Shown here one piece after another: positions 32,001 through 46,200 of a stretch of DNA of 64,000 bases; position 1 is the stretch's first letter; each line of letters begins with the position of its first letter. The position numbers were made by a program, and so were the translations under genes. Below the pieces are notes generated by a model. That model made no database searches and was not told the origin of the DNA. It was given only the letters and a program-made list of their open reading frames with translations. The stretch comes from Escarpia spicata. Taxonomy: Eukaryota; Annelida; Polychaeta; Sabellida; Siboglinidae. The stretch lies in NCBI GenBank assembly GCA_963995525.1, contig OZ023214.1, positions 35,085,615 through 35,149,614 of the forward strand, in the 5' to 3' direction.

Positions 32001-35000
32001 CATTCGTAAACAACACCATGGCAAAACTCTAGTGCAATCATGAATGTCGATCACATCCCACAAACGAAACTTAGCTACACCTTCGCAAAACAAGTCACTA
32101 TCTTTACATTAAACAGTCTACTCAGTATAGCTGTCAATCAAGTCATCCCACAGACATGACATGCAATTACGTGCCTGTCAAGCACTAATACAAACTGTTC
32201 TGCAAACGTGACTTAACTACACCTTAGCAAATCAGTCTACTTAGCACAACTGTCAGTCAAGACATTCAACAGACGTGACATCATGCAAGTGCCTGGCAAG
32301 CAGTAACAAAAAATGTTGTACAAACGTGACTTAACTATACCTTAATAAAACATGTCTGCTAGTGCTACGGCTGTTTACTTTACATTGGCATGTTTGGGAT
32401 CTATTCTCGGTTTGACCCAGCAGGATCTAGTCATTGCAACATTGCTCTCCCAGCAGATGTTTTCATGACGAAGGAGTGCTGATAAGGGAGTCCTGATAAT
32501 TGTTTACGTAGGGCAAATGTTCAGGTCTTTATTTTGCTCTTTAATACCTTTGGGTATAGTTAAGGTTTTAAGAGACACACTGGTCATGAAATGAGTGTAG
32601 GCCCAATGTCAAATTTTAAAGGGAATTTAGATTGTTATTGGCTGTTAATTAATCCATAATAATAATAAAAAGTACTTCAGGCAGCAGCTAAGATTTTCTG
32701 GTTACCATAGTTGTGGTCATGAAATTGCTTACGTGTGGCCTTTTTCTATAGTCATGATACACTGATCTGTAAATTAAATGATTTATTTATAATTATGTTT
32801 AATGAGTAAAATAATTTATTTATAATCATGTTTAATGAACTTCTATAGTGCTTAAATCCTTGAAAATACGAGTTCCAAAGTACAACAATTATCATGAAGA
32901 CGGACATGTGTAAGTCATAAAAGGGAGGAACTGTCAAGGATTTATTTATACAGATCAATTATTGAACATCATCACTGTTCGTATGGAAAGTTCCATTTGG
33001 GCATGCATGTCAAACCCACAGTGGTTAGGTCATTCTACCAAATGTAGATCTTCAGTGCGACTGCTTTAAAATCTTACATATTTCTGTTGCATTTTTTACA
33101 GATGCACTGGAAATGAACTATGACAAAGGTTGACATTTCATGACCTGTGTTTTTTGTTAATACAAAGTGTTATATAATGCTGAAAAATATCCTAAAATGT
33201 GTACTGTCTGTAAAAAGGCAGATACAGAGAAGTGAAACGTATACCCCTAGCTGGGTTTTTTCCAGACATTGACAGTGTAACCCAGTAATTTGTGGAGCAT
33301 GATAGTGTAGATTACTCCAAGGGCGGTTATTTTTGTTAGGGCTATACATAGTGGCATCAATGACATCTGATACCAAGAAACTGATATAAAGGTTGATACA
33401 ACTAGCATGCACCAAGGCATGCACTGTAGTCATGCGTCCTGCGTTCTGACATGGTGCACTGTGTCCTGGGGCCTGATTTTTTAACATGCTGAATGTACCT
33501 GATCCCAAAGTGCATTTCTGTTAGTGTTACTATTTTCTTCCGAGAAGGACATACTATTAATAACCAAATTCGACTTTGTGTGTGACTAAAAATTAACCAT
33601 GCCTGCTACAAAACCAGTCTTGTTGTATCTGTCTCTTACAGCATAATACATGCACAGAAATAGCAGTCACAACTGCATGGTATAAGCAGTATTGTTAAAT
33701 TACCATCACAGTGCAGCTTACTTTATTCTACTTCATGAATGTTTGCTGTTTCAAACATGACTGAACACCATTTAAAACTAAACTCTTAAGTATTAGTTAT
33801 TTTATTTAAAACAGGTAAATAAACTATTACAAGCATCATAAGCAATAAAACCCATCTTTATGCGTAACTGTCTCGTTGCAAACCGTACTACCGCAATGAC
33901 TGTGTATTTAGAGTCCCAGGGATGGGTTTGAGTACTTGTGTACTTAAGTACAGCAAGTACTGTAGTTGTACTTGCCATTTTGTTGAGTGCAATACTTGGA
34001 CTTGGCAAGTACTTTTTACAAGTACTTTTTTACGTGTGTTAAGTAGTTGGGTCTATCGGAAGGATTGAAAAGAACTGGCTACTGTGAAAATTACTGTATA
34101 TTTATTCTTATTTTGTACAAAGCTTCATAACACGAAACATAATTGACTTGTGATGGTGGTTGATTGGCTTATAAGTATAAAGGGGGTGATAAGCCCAGGC
34201 ACTTACATGCATGTCAGCTGAGAGTTGAAGCCAAGAGTCAATTACATGGAATAAACTAACACTGTCTGATGCCTTGCTTGATCAGTTGTAGTGGCTTCAG
34301 ATCTTCAGAAATCAGCAGTTCACTTGTATAGTCGACTTTTGTGGTAGACATAATTGCCTTGGCTTAAGATAATGACTGAATAGTAGTCAGTTGCAAATTG
34401 CAATCTGTTCAGAACCTGGCACTGCAGACAAGCAAGCATATTGTCTTGACTACTTGACTTAAATAAATAATGAATAAATGCATAATACTGCTGCTTTTGT
34501 GTTTTCATCGCTTTGACTTTCACCATTATGAAATATAAACGTAGCGTTCAATGTAATTGAGTGTACTTGACTAAAATGTTCAAAGTACTTGGTACTAGTA
34601 CTTGAGTTTTCACAAAGTACTTGTACTTGCCTGTATTTTTTAGATTTGTACTTGACACAATTGAAAGTACTTGTACTTGTATTCAAGTACACTGTATGTA
34701 CTTGATCCATCCCTGATTTAGACACTGTATGTTTTCAGACATCTAAAAATCTACTAAATGTTTTCATCAGAATTATGTTTAGTGCCTAAATACATACAGT
34801 CTGTAATGACTATGTATTTGGCACTGTTTTCAGACACACAAAAATAATTATTTTTATATTTTATGTGGTCGGATAGCTGAGAATTGAATTATATTTAAGT
34901 GTTTGCATGCTTAGTCATTACAGTAACTAGTTACCCTTACTAAATGTTCATGCTCTTGTTCAGTGTGTAGTGCCAGCCAGGAACATATTGGTGATTATTA

Positions 35001-38000
35001 TCAGTAACATTCCAAAGTCCAAGTGCTATATACTTATAAGACTAATTTTTGTGTCTGATCAGAGCTGGAAGTAGCACGGCAGGAATTGGAGAGAGCCACA
35101 AATGAACGCGATCACTGGCAGGCACGCTGTGAGACCGCTCTTGCAGATGCCAGCAAAGAAAAAGAGGTGACAATATAATTTTTTTGTCAAAAACTTGATC
35201 TTAAATTTATGTCATATATAGATTGATTTATGTGAGAAGAATTTAAATTTATTTCCTAGTATGATGATATATCAACTCTAAATTACATAGGGCTGAAGAT
35301 TTTAAGACTGACATAATAAAAAGAGTTTTGTTTTGCTGTTTTTAACAAAATTATATTTCAAGTTGTCATTGCGGATCTATTGTTATGCTTCACTGCATAA
35401 ACTTCCCATACATTTACTGTTACATTTCAAAGAGAATACAATATATGCAGACAGCATGCAGTTATGAGTTTGGATGGAAAGTATGAATTTTACTACAATC
35501 ACCTGTTGTAAACCAGTTTTGACATCTCATTTGTGGAAAAATACAACCCATCACTTCTTCAGACATATTACAGTGGTAAACTATATATTATATATATATA
35601 TTATATAACTATATATAAATATTTCTTGGCTGCTTTGTACATTTCTGCTGGTGTGTATCATGTAGGAGAAGTACCAGTTGCAGTGCGACCTTCAAGAAAT
35701 GTCTGAACAACTGTCGCAACAGTCGGCCTACTGCGCCAGCATGGGTGCTGCCACCTGCACACTGCTGTGGCGAGTGTCACGGTGTGAAGACAGCATCGAG
35801 TCTATAATAGTTGGGGTATGTTGGCATTAAAATACAGTGCACCCTTGCTATTGAGGACACCTTCGGGACTGGGCAAAAGTGGCCAGAATAGCGAGGTGAC
35901 TGTTAAAAAAATAATGTGTGACTGTCCAAGGGTGACCTTAATTGCAAGGTGGCTGTATTACTGAGGTGACCGTAAAACGAGGTTCTACTGTACATTTCTA
36001 ACTGACAGTTTCAGAATCTAGTTAGTAATGTAGCCATGACAGATTTAAAGCTGCGGCATCAGCTGGTTTGTGCATCACAGATCCAGTTAATTTATATCTA
36101 AGTTTGTGGTGTGTGATACTTTAAGTAATGGGCGCAGTTTGTTTAATCAAAGAACGCATACCTTTTTTAATTGTCAAAAGAAATGACTGGTCGTTATACC
36201 TGGTACCTTGTGAAAGCCAGTTGCGTGGCTGGCATTTAGCTTCCAACGTGTTGAACTATGACTTCCTGCTGATCCAGTCGCACCTGAAGACGTTATGAGA
36301 CTGTACTAAGATTGTACCAGTGGTAAATTCGAGAATTTCTTGAATGGATTGTACAAGTAACATCAAACAAGTTATAGTTTTTTGATAGTGTGTATGATGA
36401 CTTTACTAAAACTATGTAAACAAGTTGGGTAAATGTCCTAACCAGTATCAGTGGATACTGGGTTGGTTTTAGCATTCACAAAATAAATTTTAAATGTGAT
36501 GAGAAAAAAACAGCTTGTAGGGTTGCCTACCATTAGGGATTTTCCGTAATCATTACGGAAATTCACCTCAGATTATGGAAACTGCCGCCATATTACGAAA
36601 ATAAAAATATCCGACTGAAGAACATGATACACATAAAGAATTGCCAAATCTATAAATAATCATGCTCAAGATGCCCTGAAGAAACTGTCATCATTCATTT
36701 GTTACAATTTATCAACATGTGTAGTCCACTGCAAGTTCTACGAAGTCAGTACAGTGATGTCATCCAATGTTGTGTGCAATGTTACAACTTCGACTGCCAG
36801 CAGTCTGCTTATGACCGACATATTACTAGTACAGTGTACGTCTGCAACCATCAGTCAACAGCAATTATAGCTCGGAAAATATCAATGTCATTAATGCGCC
36901 TCTACACCTTAATAAAATTTACAGGTGTAGAATTATATTATGAAATAAATTAATTAAGATGACGTTAGATAGAACCATTGAAGTATGTTAAATAGTTATG
37001 GTTTTCTGAAAATTATGAATAATTATAACATGTCTTAGACGAATATAAAATAAGAATTACAACTGTTGTAATTGCAATAAAAAAATATAATATTTTATTC
37101 AGGGCTTTTTATTTAAATACAATAATTTAACATTATCATTGACCGTTAGTAATAATTATAATGTTTCCTGCTGTGTGTTGTAAATTTGGAAGCTCTAGCT
37201 AGTCACTGGTGCTGTCTTTCCGACGGTGGTGCTCTACAGACGTAAACACTTGGGCACGTCTGGCCATGCATGGACTTTGACAGCGGTGATTAACAAAGTG
37301 TAACTTATTGGATGTTGCAAAACAAACCTGGCGACAGGAATTACAGTGTGGCAACACAATTATGTAGAAACAAAGTATGTTTAGTAACTTCCTGGATTCC
37401 CAGGCATAATGAATGGGCCGGGGCGTGTCGCTGTATTTACATCAGAGAAAGGTTTGATTGGCAACCTTGTGGACTGGGGATCGTGGCGGTGGGGGGGGGG
37501 GGTCATTACAGAAATTGTTTTTAGGTAGGCAACCCTGAGTATGATGTCATTAAGATTACACCAACAATATATTTACATGCTACTGATAGCAGTGGACACC
37601 AGCTGGTCTATGTTTTATAAAAACAGTCGGAAAAACAGTTTGCTGAAGTAGTTAAATAGAAATTAGGAAATTTTATTAGAATAATATTGAAATCTGTTTG
37701 TTTTAATGCAGTATTTTAGGTGCTTGTTGCTCCTTAGACAATATATGCAGCTGACAACACAATACATTTAACACAACATTTCTGCACGACAAATGCCACT
37801 GTTTGCAGTGTAAAGTGGATGAATTTGTGAGTATGACGAGCAGTACAGTAGACAGTTATGTCGACACATATAAGGAGGCTATACCTCAAGAAAAAACAGA
37901 TGAGACTGTCTTCATACTAGCCCTCTGTGGAATCATCACAAGTAAGTCCACGTTTATATATTTCTGTGTGTGCCCTACCAGAGAGTAAGTGGGAGGGTAA

Positions 38001-40222
38001 TAGTACAGTTTTCCTTTTTAACTAACTTTATCAAGCATACATGATTACATCATAATAATATTTTTTTTACCCATAATACAATTTAAGTCGTCCCTGCCAG
38101 GAAAATCTGTAGGTTTCATAGTAGCATTGTGAAAGCTTATTGTTTGATTCACGTTTACGACTGTCAACTCAGAATTCTGAAATTAAATATTGTTTACTTG
38201 AATTATATATATATGTATCTATATATAATCTGTTACATTGCAATTAAATGCCTATATCACATTTAACTCATGATATGCTCATGTACTTTTTAAATGTAAT
38301 GAAAAAAAATTTTTTTTGCTCTACCGAATGCTAGAATAGCTCAGTGTCCCCATTTAGTTTAATGAACTCGCTGAACTTGTACGACCACTCTGCACGATTA
38401 TGGAAATTTTCCATGGTTTTTGTTCGCATGCCACTCATTCCTGGTGCATGCAGACAGTGCAGTAGACAACATGCACAGTACAAAGAGTTCAGTCATACAG
38501 AATGCAAAAACAGTTCGCTCATATCAAGTGCAAAGAGTTTGAGTATACTAGCTGCAAAAAGAGTGGTAAAAGTGCCAAAAAAACAACACCTGTTAGCTAT
38601 AACGAAATAAAAACAAAAAGAGTTTGATCATACCGAGATCAGAAATCTCACCACACCTGTAAGCCTTGGGCCTGAGTAAATAAAAAATTGTTCTGTGTGC
38701 GTCATCAAAGATCCCGTTGTGGTACAGGGCCAGGGACGGTGGTGTACAAGACCTAAGACAACTGCAAACCGATACGACTTATATATAGCGACCAGACTAT
38801 TGTAGCACCTGTGCATTAGGGTCTAACCAGCTGTTGGTGCCAGCATCTGCAGCGCGGGTAAACCACCAACTGAACTTAGAAACACTGGCAATATATAGTC
38901 ATATTTATATGAGCCTTGTATTATAAAATATTGTAAGTCAATTACTTATATATTTACTTACATATATTTCAGTCGGGTCTTAGTAGGAGAGGTGATATTC
39001 AAGTTTCCTCTGAGGTCAATTATGTCTAACAAAATAAAACAAAGAAACCAGAATTTCTATACATTCAAGAATGTAGTTCATGTTTTTGCATTGACTAATG
39101 CTGCCGTTTCTGATATTAATATTCTGCAAACTATTTCTTTGACAGAACACTTAGCAGGTAGATCAAATCATTTTTTAATTTGCGTAGTTGGCACAATTTT
39201 CCTTGCCTAAGCTTACTGAATAAAAAAGGATGCTTCCCAGAGAAGTCGAGATGGTGTTCGATTGAACAGGTCTGCCAGGGAGTAAAGTGTAAAGCGCTTT
39301 GAGCAGCCCTGAGGACTGGATACTGCGCTATATAAGAACTTACCTTTACTTTACCTTAAAAAGATGTGTTGAACTTTGTTCTGCACAACTACTTCCCTCC
39401 AAGCAGAACTGCTCCCTCGAGGGGAAGTCTCGCCTCAGTGGGGGATGGGGGTGTACCCACCACTCCGGCCTATGGGTCTGTAGAGGCATGCTTTATCCAT
39501 GAATAGAAATTCTTAGAGGTACCCTTATTTCGTGTTCTCAGTAACAGAGGCTGGGAAACAATGCTGTATTTGCTAGCAAACAATTCAAGCTGCGCTACTA
39601 CCGAACCTACATGAGATAAATATCTTACACAGAATCTAGTTATTGAATATTCTAGTACTGGGTACACGAGTGATGACCCATAAATGAGGCTCGGGACTGA
39701 AGAACACGTATTGGGCTATTATTGGCTTGTTGCAGACATTGCTGCATCGCCATGTGGCCGAGACTTCTTAATGACAAGAGACCCTGGAAGAACCCTGCTC
39801 GATACATTCTTCACCGTCCTGTCCGAAGCTCCCAGTAGGAAGTGTGCTCGAATGAAGAAGTAATATTTGCATCTCTTAGATTCATCTATGGTCAATTGGT
39901 AGAATATCATGACCTGCATTGTTTTAGTAAAATTTGTCAAAAATTGTCTCATCATTTTTGCCATCCAAAAATTATTCTTCAGACACTGAAAATTCTTAAA
40001 TTGTCTTCTGTGCCAGCTGTGCAATTTGTTCTATTGATCCTCTGATAATATGACCAAGTTCTGTGCAGCAAAATTAATGATACATGACGTCATATCTCAA
40101 TGTGTTTCATCAAATTGGATGTTGATGTGATGACTACTGATGTATGTCATTAAATATAATATGCCGATTAATGATTTGCATGAGAGAATGCCTTTAGAGT
40201 AATAATTACACGCATGCACGGA

Positions 40223-40262
<40 letters not shown>

Positions 40263-43200
40263 CACAGACCCACTGAATATATTATATATGTAACAGGGGA
40301 TTTACCATGAAGACAGATCAACACATATTAATGATAAGTATCATTTATTGTGTGAAATCTAAAATATGAAATAAACCTGCAATATACATGCGCAACAATG
40401 GATACAAAGGATCATTCAATAACAGCATTAAACATAATATTCCTTGCATAACATTGATACTGTTAAATTGCATATAGATCACCTCAGATACCAAATAGCA
40501 GGCTAGCACCTGTGATATTTGTAACTAGATATCCAAACGGCAATACTCCTTGACGGACTTACTATCAATAACACGTAGGTCTATATTAGTTTAAATACTG
40601 TGTTCCCAAATCGCGAAATACATTCAGATACATCCTAAGTATCATTAACACAGTATCAAATCAGTGTAAAATGTTCATAAAGTATATACTCAGCTAGTAA
40701 TACTTCTACAATTAAACACAGGTATATGAGACACTCCTCTATGCATAATACAGCATCGGTAAGTATACATGACATCCATTATAATCGTACAACGGCTCAA
40801 TGCTTATAACTCATGAATCAGTACTAAAGCAAGAATAAGAAGTTTATTTTGACCCCAAAATATAAAAAATATTCACACAATAAACATATCAGACATACAT
40901 TTACACGAATGAAATATATATGCATGCATAATAATGCGAGTACCAGTACATACCATTTCTGAAACCAGTGAAGTAATTAATTAACAGAAAATCACCTTTT
41001 AATTTTATGATAAATAGGGGGTCAGTGGCTCCGATTAAGACATTGTCGCTATCATAGGAGCCACCGCAGTTATGACAAATATTTTTTTAATATATGATGG
41101 CCATTCAAGTTATGTGTCTATCTCAATTATACAATTGTGTAAATTATATGTGGCAGTAAATGTTCTTTATAGCGACTGATATAATCAAAACTGTATGTAC
41201 TTGACTACTGAAATTTTCTTCCATTTATTAACAGTTAACATTTGATGTAATCTGCCAGTTTAATAAGTAAACAGGTAGATTTTTGTGAACGTATTTAAAG
41301 TAATTGATCTTCTATTTTTAACAAACTGAGTTGTTTAAAAAGTGACTGTGAGAATTGTATCCACTTGATGTTATTATACGAACAGCTTTTTATGAATTTT
41401 CATCAATATGTTTCCTTTGTATCCCCATGTCATAATACAATAGTTTATATGTGATAATATTAACGATTCATATATAAAAAAAATATTTCTGAAGGTAATA
41501 CGTCTTTTAGCCAATTTAATATGCCAATCATTTTTGCACATTTAATAGAAATTTTTTCTGTATGTCTTTTCCAATTTTAATTTGAATCCAGGGTTAATCC
41601 TAGGAAATTAAATTCATCCACGTTTTCAATATATGTATTATCAATTTTAAGTGTAAGGGATTGTATACCTTTATTGGAGACATGAAAGATCATATATTTA
41701 GATTTAGTTTTATTTAGTGATAGTTTATTTATATTTAGCCACTCAACAACTTTGGAGAGTTCACTGTTTATTAAAGATTCAATTGTATTGTATACTATTA
41801 CTTAAAGGTGTTTTAGTAGTAAATAACATGGTATCATCTGCATACATTATAAACTTAAATATGCTATTAGCTTGTGAGAAGTCATTTATATAAATATAAC
41901 AATGGCCCAAGGATTGAACCTTGTGGGACACCAACTGCTACTGGAAGAATTTCAGACTTTCTTTCTTCAATTTCAACATACTGTTTCCGATTGTTTAAAT
42001 AATGTTTGAACAGAAGTAGAGCTGCATCGTCAATGTCATAATATCACAATTTATTAATAAAATGGTGTGGTCAATAGTGTCAAAAGCTTTAGAAAGATCG
42101 AGAAATATGTTAATCAGAACGTCATTTTATCCATTTCCTTTATAATTCTATCCACTAATTCTAATGCAGCACATTCAGTAGAATGTTTAGGTCTAAAACC
42201 ATACTGATTGTCACAAAGCAGATTGGTATCAATAAAATATGCTGCTAACTGAGTAAAAATGATTTTCTCTATAACTTTAGCAGTCGTTGGAAGTAGAGAA
42301 ATGGGCCTATAATTTTTGAATAATGTTGGATCATCTTTCTTAAATATAGGAATTACTTTGACAATTTTTAGTTTATCAGGAAAAATTCCTGTGTTTAGCA
42401 CTTGACTTATTAATATAGTTAATGATTTTATTATTGCGGGCTCAATTATTTTTATTAATTTTGAAGAAATACCATCAAATCCACAACTGTTTTTTTGTAG
42501 GAAAACTTTGTATCATTTTCTATACTGTATCTTCATCAATGTTATGAAATCTAAATATCGTACGTATGTGTTTATTTAAATAGTAATTACAGTTTTTATT
42601 GCCATAATATTTAATAGCATCTACATGCCTTGTTTCTAAATCCTTAATACTATCTGTATACATGTATAACTGTCAGACTAATTGTTTCCAACCAATTAGT
42701 AATACACCATGACATTAAAGGTAACAATGCTCACCCTAACTGGGAACTGCAGTCTACCACACCGCCTGAGCACTGCTCAGTGCAATCACACTCTGCACTA
42801 TAAATAAACAAGCAAGTGAAATATAATACTGCACAGCATTGCACTAAGGTCAAATAAAATAATACCTGTGTTTCCAGTAACCCGACCATCCCTAGTATTT
42901 CCGTGCGACCCTATGCATTTTTTCAAGAACAAACAAAAAATATTTTTTATGAAGCCGACCCTCAACCCTTGCCTCTGACCAAAAACGTTTCTTTTAACGT
43001 ATATTATATTCCGACAAAAAACTATTACAACAATCATTCAGCATGATAAAAAGTCCTGAAAAGGATTGACCATTTGAAATGGAAATTCTGTGATCGTCCC
43101 TAGTATTGGATGGATTTCCACGTAAATCGTTGCAAAGTGTCATGGCGCCCCTGCTACGTACCTCGTGTCAACCGACGTAAAATCAGTTTTACAAAACAAA

Positions 43201-46200
43201 CAATAACATTAATTATGTTACATTTGCCTTGGAACCCAGCCAGTGCAGTTTTGACTTCTTGATAAATATGGGTCAGTGTGCCATCTGGAAATATGAGTGT
43301 AGAAAAGTCATGCTATTGATCGACATATGCTGGGGCAATTCCATATTGCATTAGCAGTTTGGTAAAATGCTATAATTTTGTTTTCAAACAAATCCACATG
43401 GATGATGTTCTCCATCATTTGATGCTCTTTCCTTGCTCATAACTAGAATTATTTGTCAACCATCAATTTGGAAGTAAAGTAAATGAACTGAAATGCACTG
43501 TGATGCGACCAAAGTGACAGTTATCACACTGTACTTACAGTGGAAATCTACTGCACAAACATCTGAATTTTTAGCATTTGTGCTATAACTAATTGATAAA
43601 CATAAATGAATGAAAAGTAAAGGAATTTTAGCAGTACTGCTGACTGGCCATACAATCACGCCCAGTATGTTATCAAGATGAATTTATATGGTAACTTATG
43701 TATGCGATGATCTGTCAACCCAACAATTTTAAATTTTTTACAATACCAAAATGACATTGCTCATTTAAAATAAATGGAATGGCAAAACCATAGTTAATAC
43801 TGCTAAAGCCAAAACAATGAAAGTGCCAGTTCATTTAATAACACTTACACTGATCAGTGTAGCTTATGAATGTTTTCATGACCATTTTTATATTGGTGTC
43901 TTCTTTGCCTTCAGCTTGATCCTAATGACTCTGTACAACGTAAGCATCAACAAGAAAGGCCTGAAGTACATCAGTGCCAAGCCAGGCATACTTGGTGTGT
44001 TGGCATGGCTCCTACAAGGTAACACACTGCATGCATGCCACACAATCAGTTGGACTTAACACATGGGGCCCTTTCTCCCACCCCTTGCAACTACAGGGCA
44101 CTCCAGATAACTTAAACACACATCAATAATTTTTGCTTAAGTCAATATTTTTCTCCAGTTCCGGACATACCCTCTGATAAGTGGAATTTCTTAGGACTGC
44201 TAAAAATGTGTTATACTTCATCCAATGGCAGACCTGTTCATTTAAATATTATTTTGACTTCTCTGGGAAGTAATACTGAGGTGAAAATGTTATTTGCATT
44301 TTATGTAAAACATTAGTTAATTTTTGTTCTGTGTTTTACACAGTAGTGCACAATTAGTGAACCAAATGACACGAGGGCATAAATATGCACCAAGAAAATC
44401 TTGACTTTAACGTACCTATTTATAGTTGTTCTCGTCTTCTATCTCTGTATGTCTGGAGTGAAGCTGGCCTCAGTTTATATTTTCTATACACGTAGTATGG
44501 TTAACATTTGCGTCACTCCCTTAATTTATGTGTCTTTATTGGGTAATTTGTGATTATATAATAACTCGACTACAGAGCCACTTCATTGTCAGCTAAATGT
44601 ACCTCTAGATACATTGACTGTTCCAGTTTTAGCTGTTTAGGATGCATTGACCGTTCCAGTTTAGGATGCATCGACCGTTGCAGTTTAGGATGCATCGACC
44701 GTTCCAGTTAAGGATGCATCGACTGTTTTAGCTTAGGATGCATCGACCGTTCCAGTTAAGGATGCATCGACTGTTTTAGCTTAGGATGCATCGACTGTTC
44801 CAGTTTAGGATGCATCAACTGTTTTAGCTTAGGATGCATCGACTGTCCCAGTTTAGGATGCATCGACTGTTCCAGTTTCTTAAAATGTGATATTTTACTT
44901 CTAACTTTTGTATTGTTTCTGAAGATTTTGACTGACTGACTCAGTCTTCATTTTTAATTATAGTTAATGATTCCTCCTAGATGCAATCATTTCACTCGTC
45001 TAATTTCATATTCATTTTGCCAAAAGCACATTTTTATTAAACCCATTGCAAAGATTAGTTACTATATTCAAACACTACATATTTGGACATCAAGGAACCA
45101 GATTTGCCATGGGCTAAACCAGTTAGTTGAGGAAGCAGCTTTAAATATAATATGTGTTTCTCTATATTAGAAGTTGCTGCAGAGATTGTGATGCAGTCGA
45201 TTGATTGCCAGAAACTGTTGCAGAGGAGACAGACGTTGAGAGCCGTCTTCATAGTCTTCTCTTGCTGCAGTCTCTGCTGTGTGAACACAACTGTCCCAAG
45301 CTACTGCAGGAGTCTCGTGAAGTGGTTAGTAGCACCCGAGTCTCAGGGGGCATTCACATATATAACAAGATTTAACAAGATTGCCATCCAGAACAAAAAC
45401 CCCAAAAGGCAACTGGACAAGGAAGCATTTGGCTTATGAGGAGTCCAACTTTTTTATTTATGTGAAATCTGCCCTTCTGAGGTATTTAACCTGTGTATGT
45501 GGTTTTAAACACATTCACACTACTAGCACAAATTTACCCAGTCAGTAGATAATCTGTTCTATTCATTTGTATGAAATGTATTGTTCGTGGCTCCAAGATT
45601 CCATTAGACAGCAGGAATTTGGTGCATGAAAAAAATCCGCAGTAGACAGGTCAAAACGTTGCATATGTTTCAACATGTTTTGTAGTCCTCTGAGAATGAA
45701 TACTTCTTTTTATACCTAATTGGCATTGTTCCTTCACTAACTTTGTGTCATCTAGATCAGTCTTTCTTAACTGACAAAGGTACTTCTATCAATAGTTTCA
45801 TAGCTATTTAGTATCTTACAAACCTACATCTAATCTACAGTCTTTTGTTGATTTGTTCAATATAACAGTGTAGTCTGGCATGTCACACAGAAATGGGTCG
45901 ATTTCTTTTATCCCAGAAGCATAAGGTCACTTAGTCAGAGATAGAGTAATCATACTAGATAATCGTAACGGTGTGATATAAAAACTGATTGTACTTATAC
46001 ACAATTTAATTGAAACAGTGTGGAAACACCAGTGTCCTGATAAGTTTGTGGCTTCAGAAATAATGAAACAATGAAAGATCAAAGAAACACTGCTGGAGTA
46101 ACGAGTCATTTGTTCCATTGTGCTGTAGCCTCCTGGCATTCGTAACACAAAGGATATGATTACAGGTCTCTGCATGCCAACCAATGTGTATTTCGAGTTT

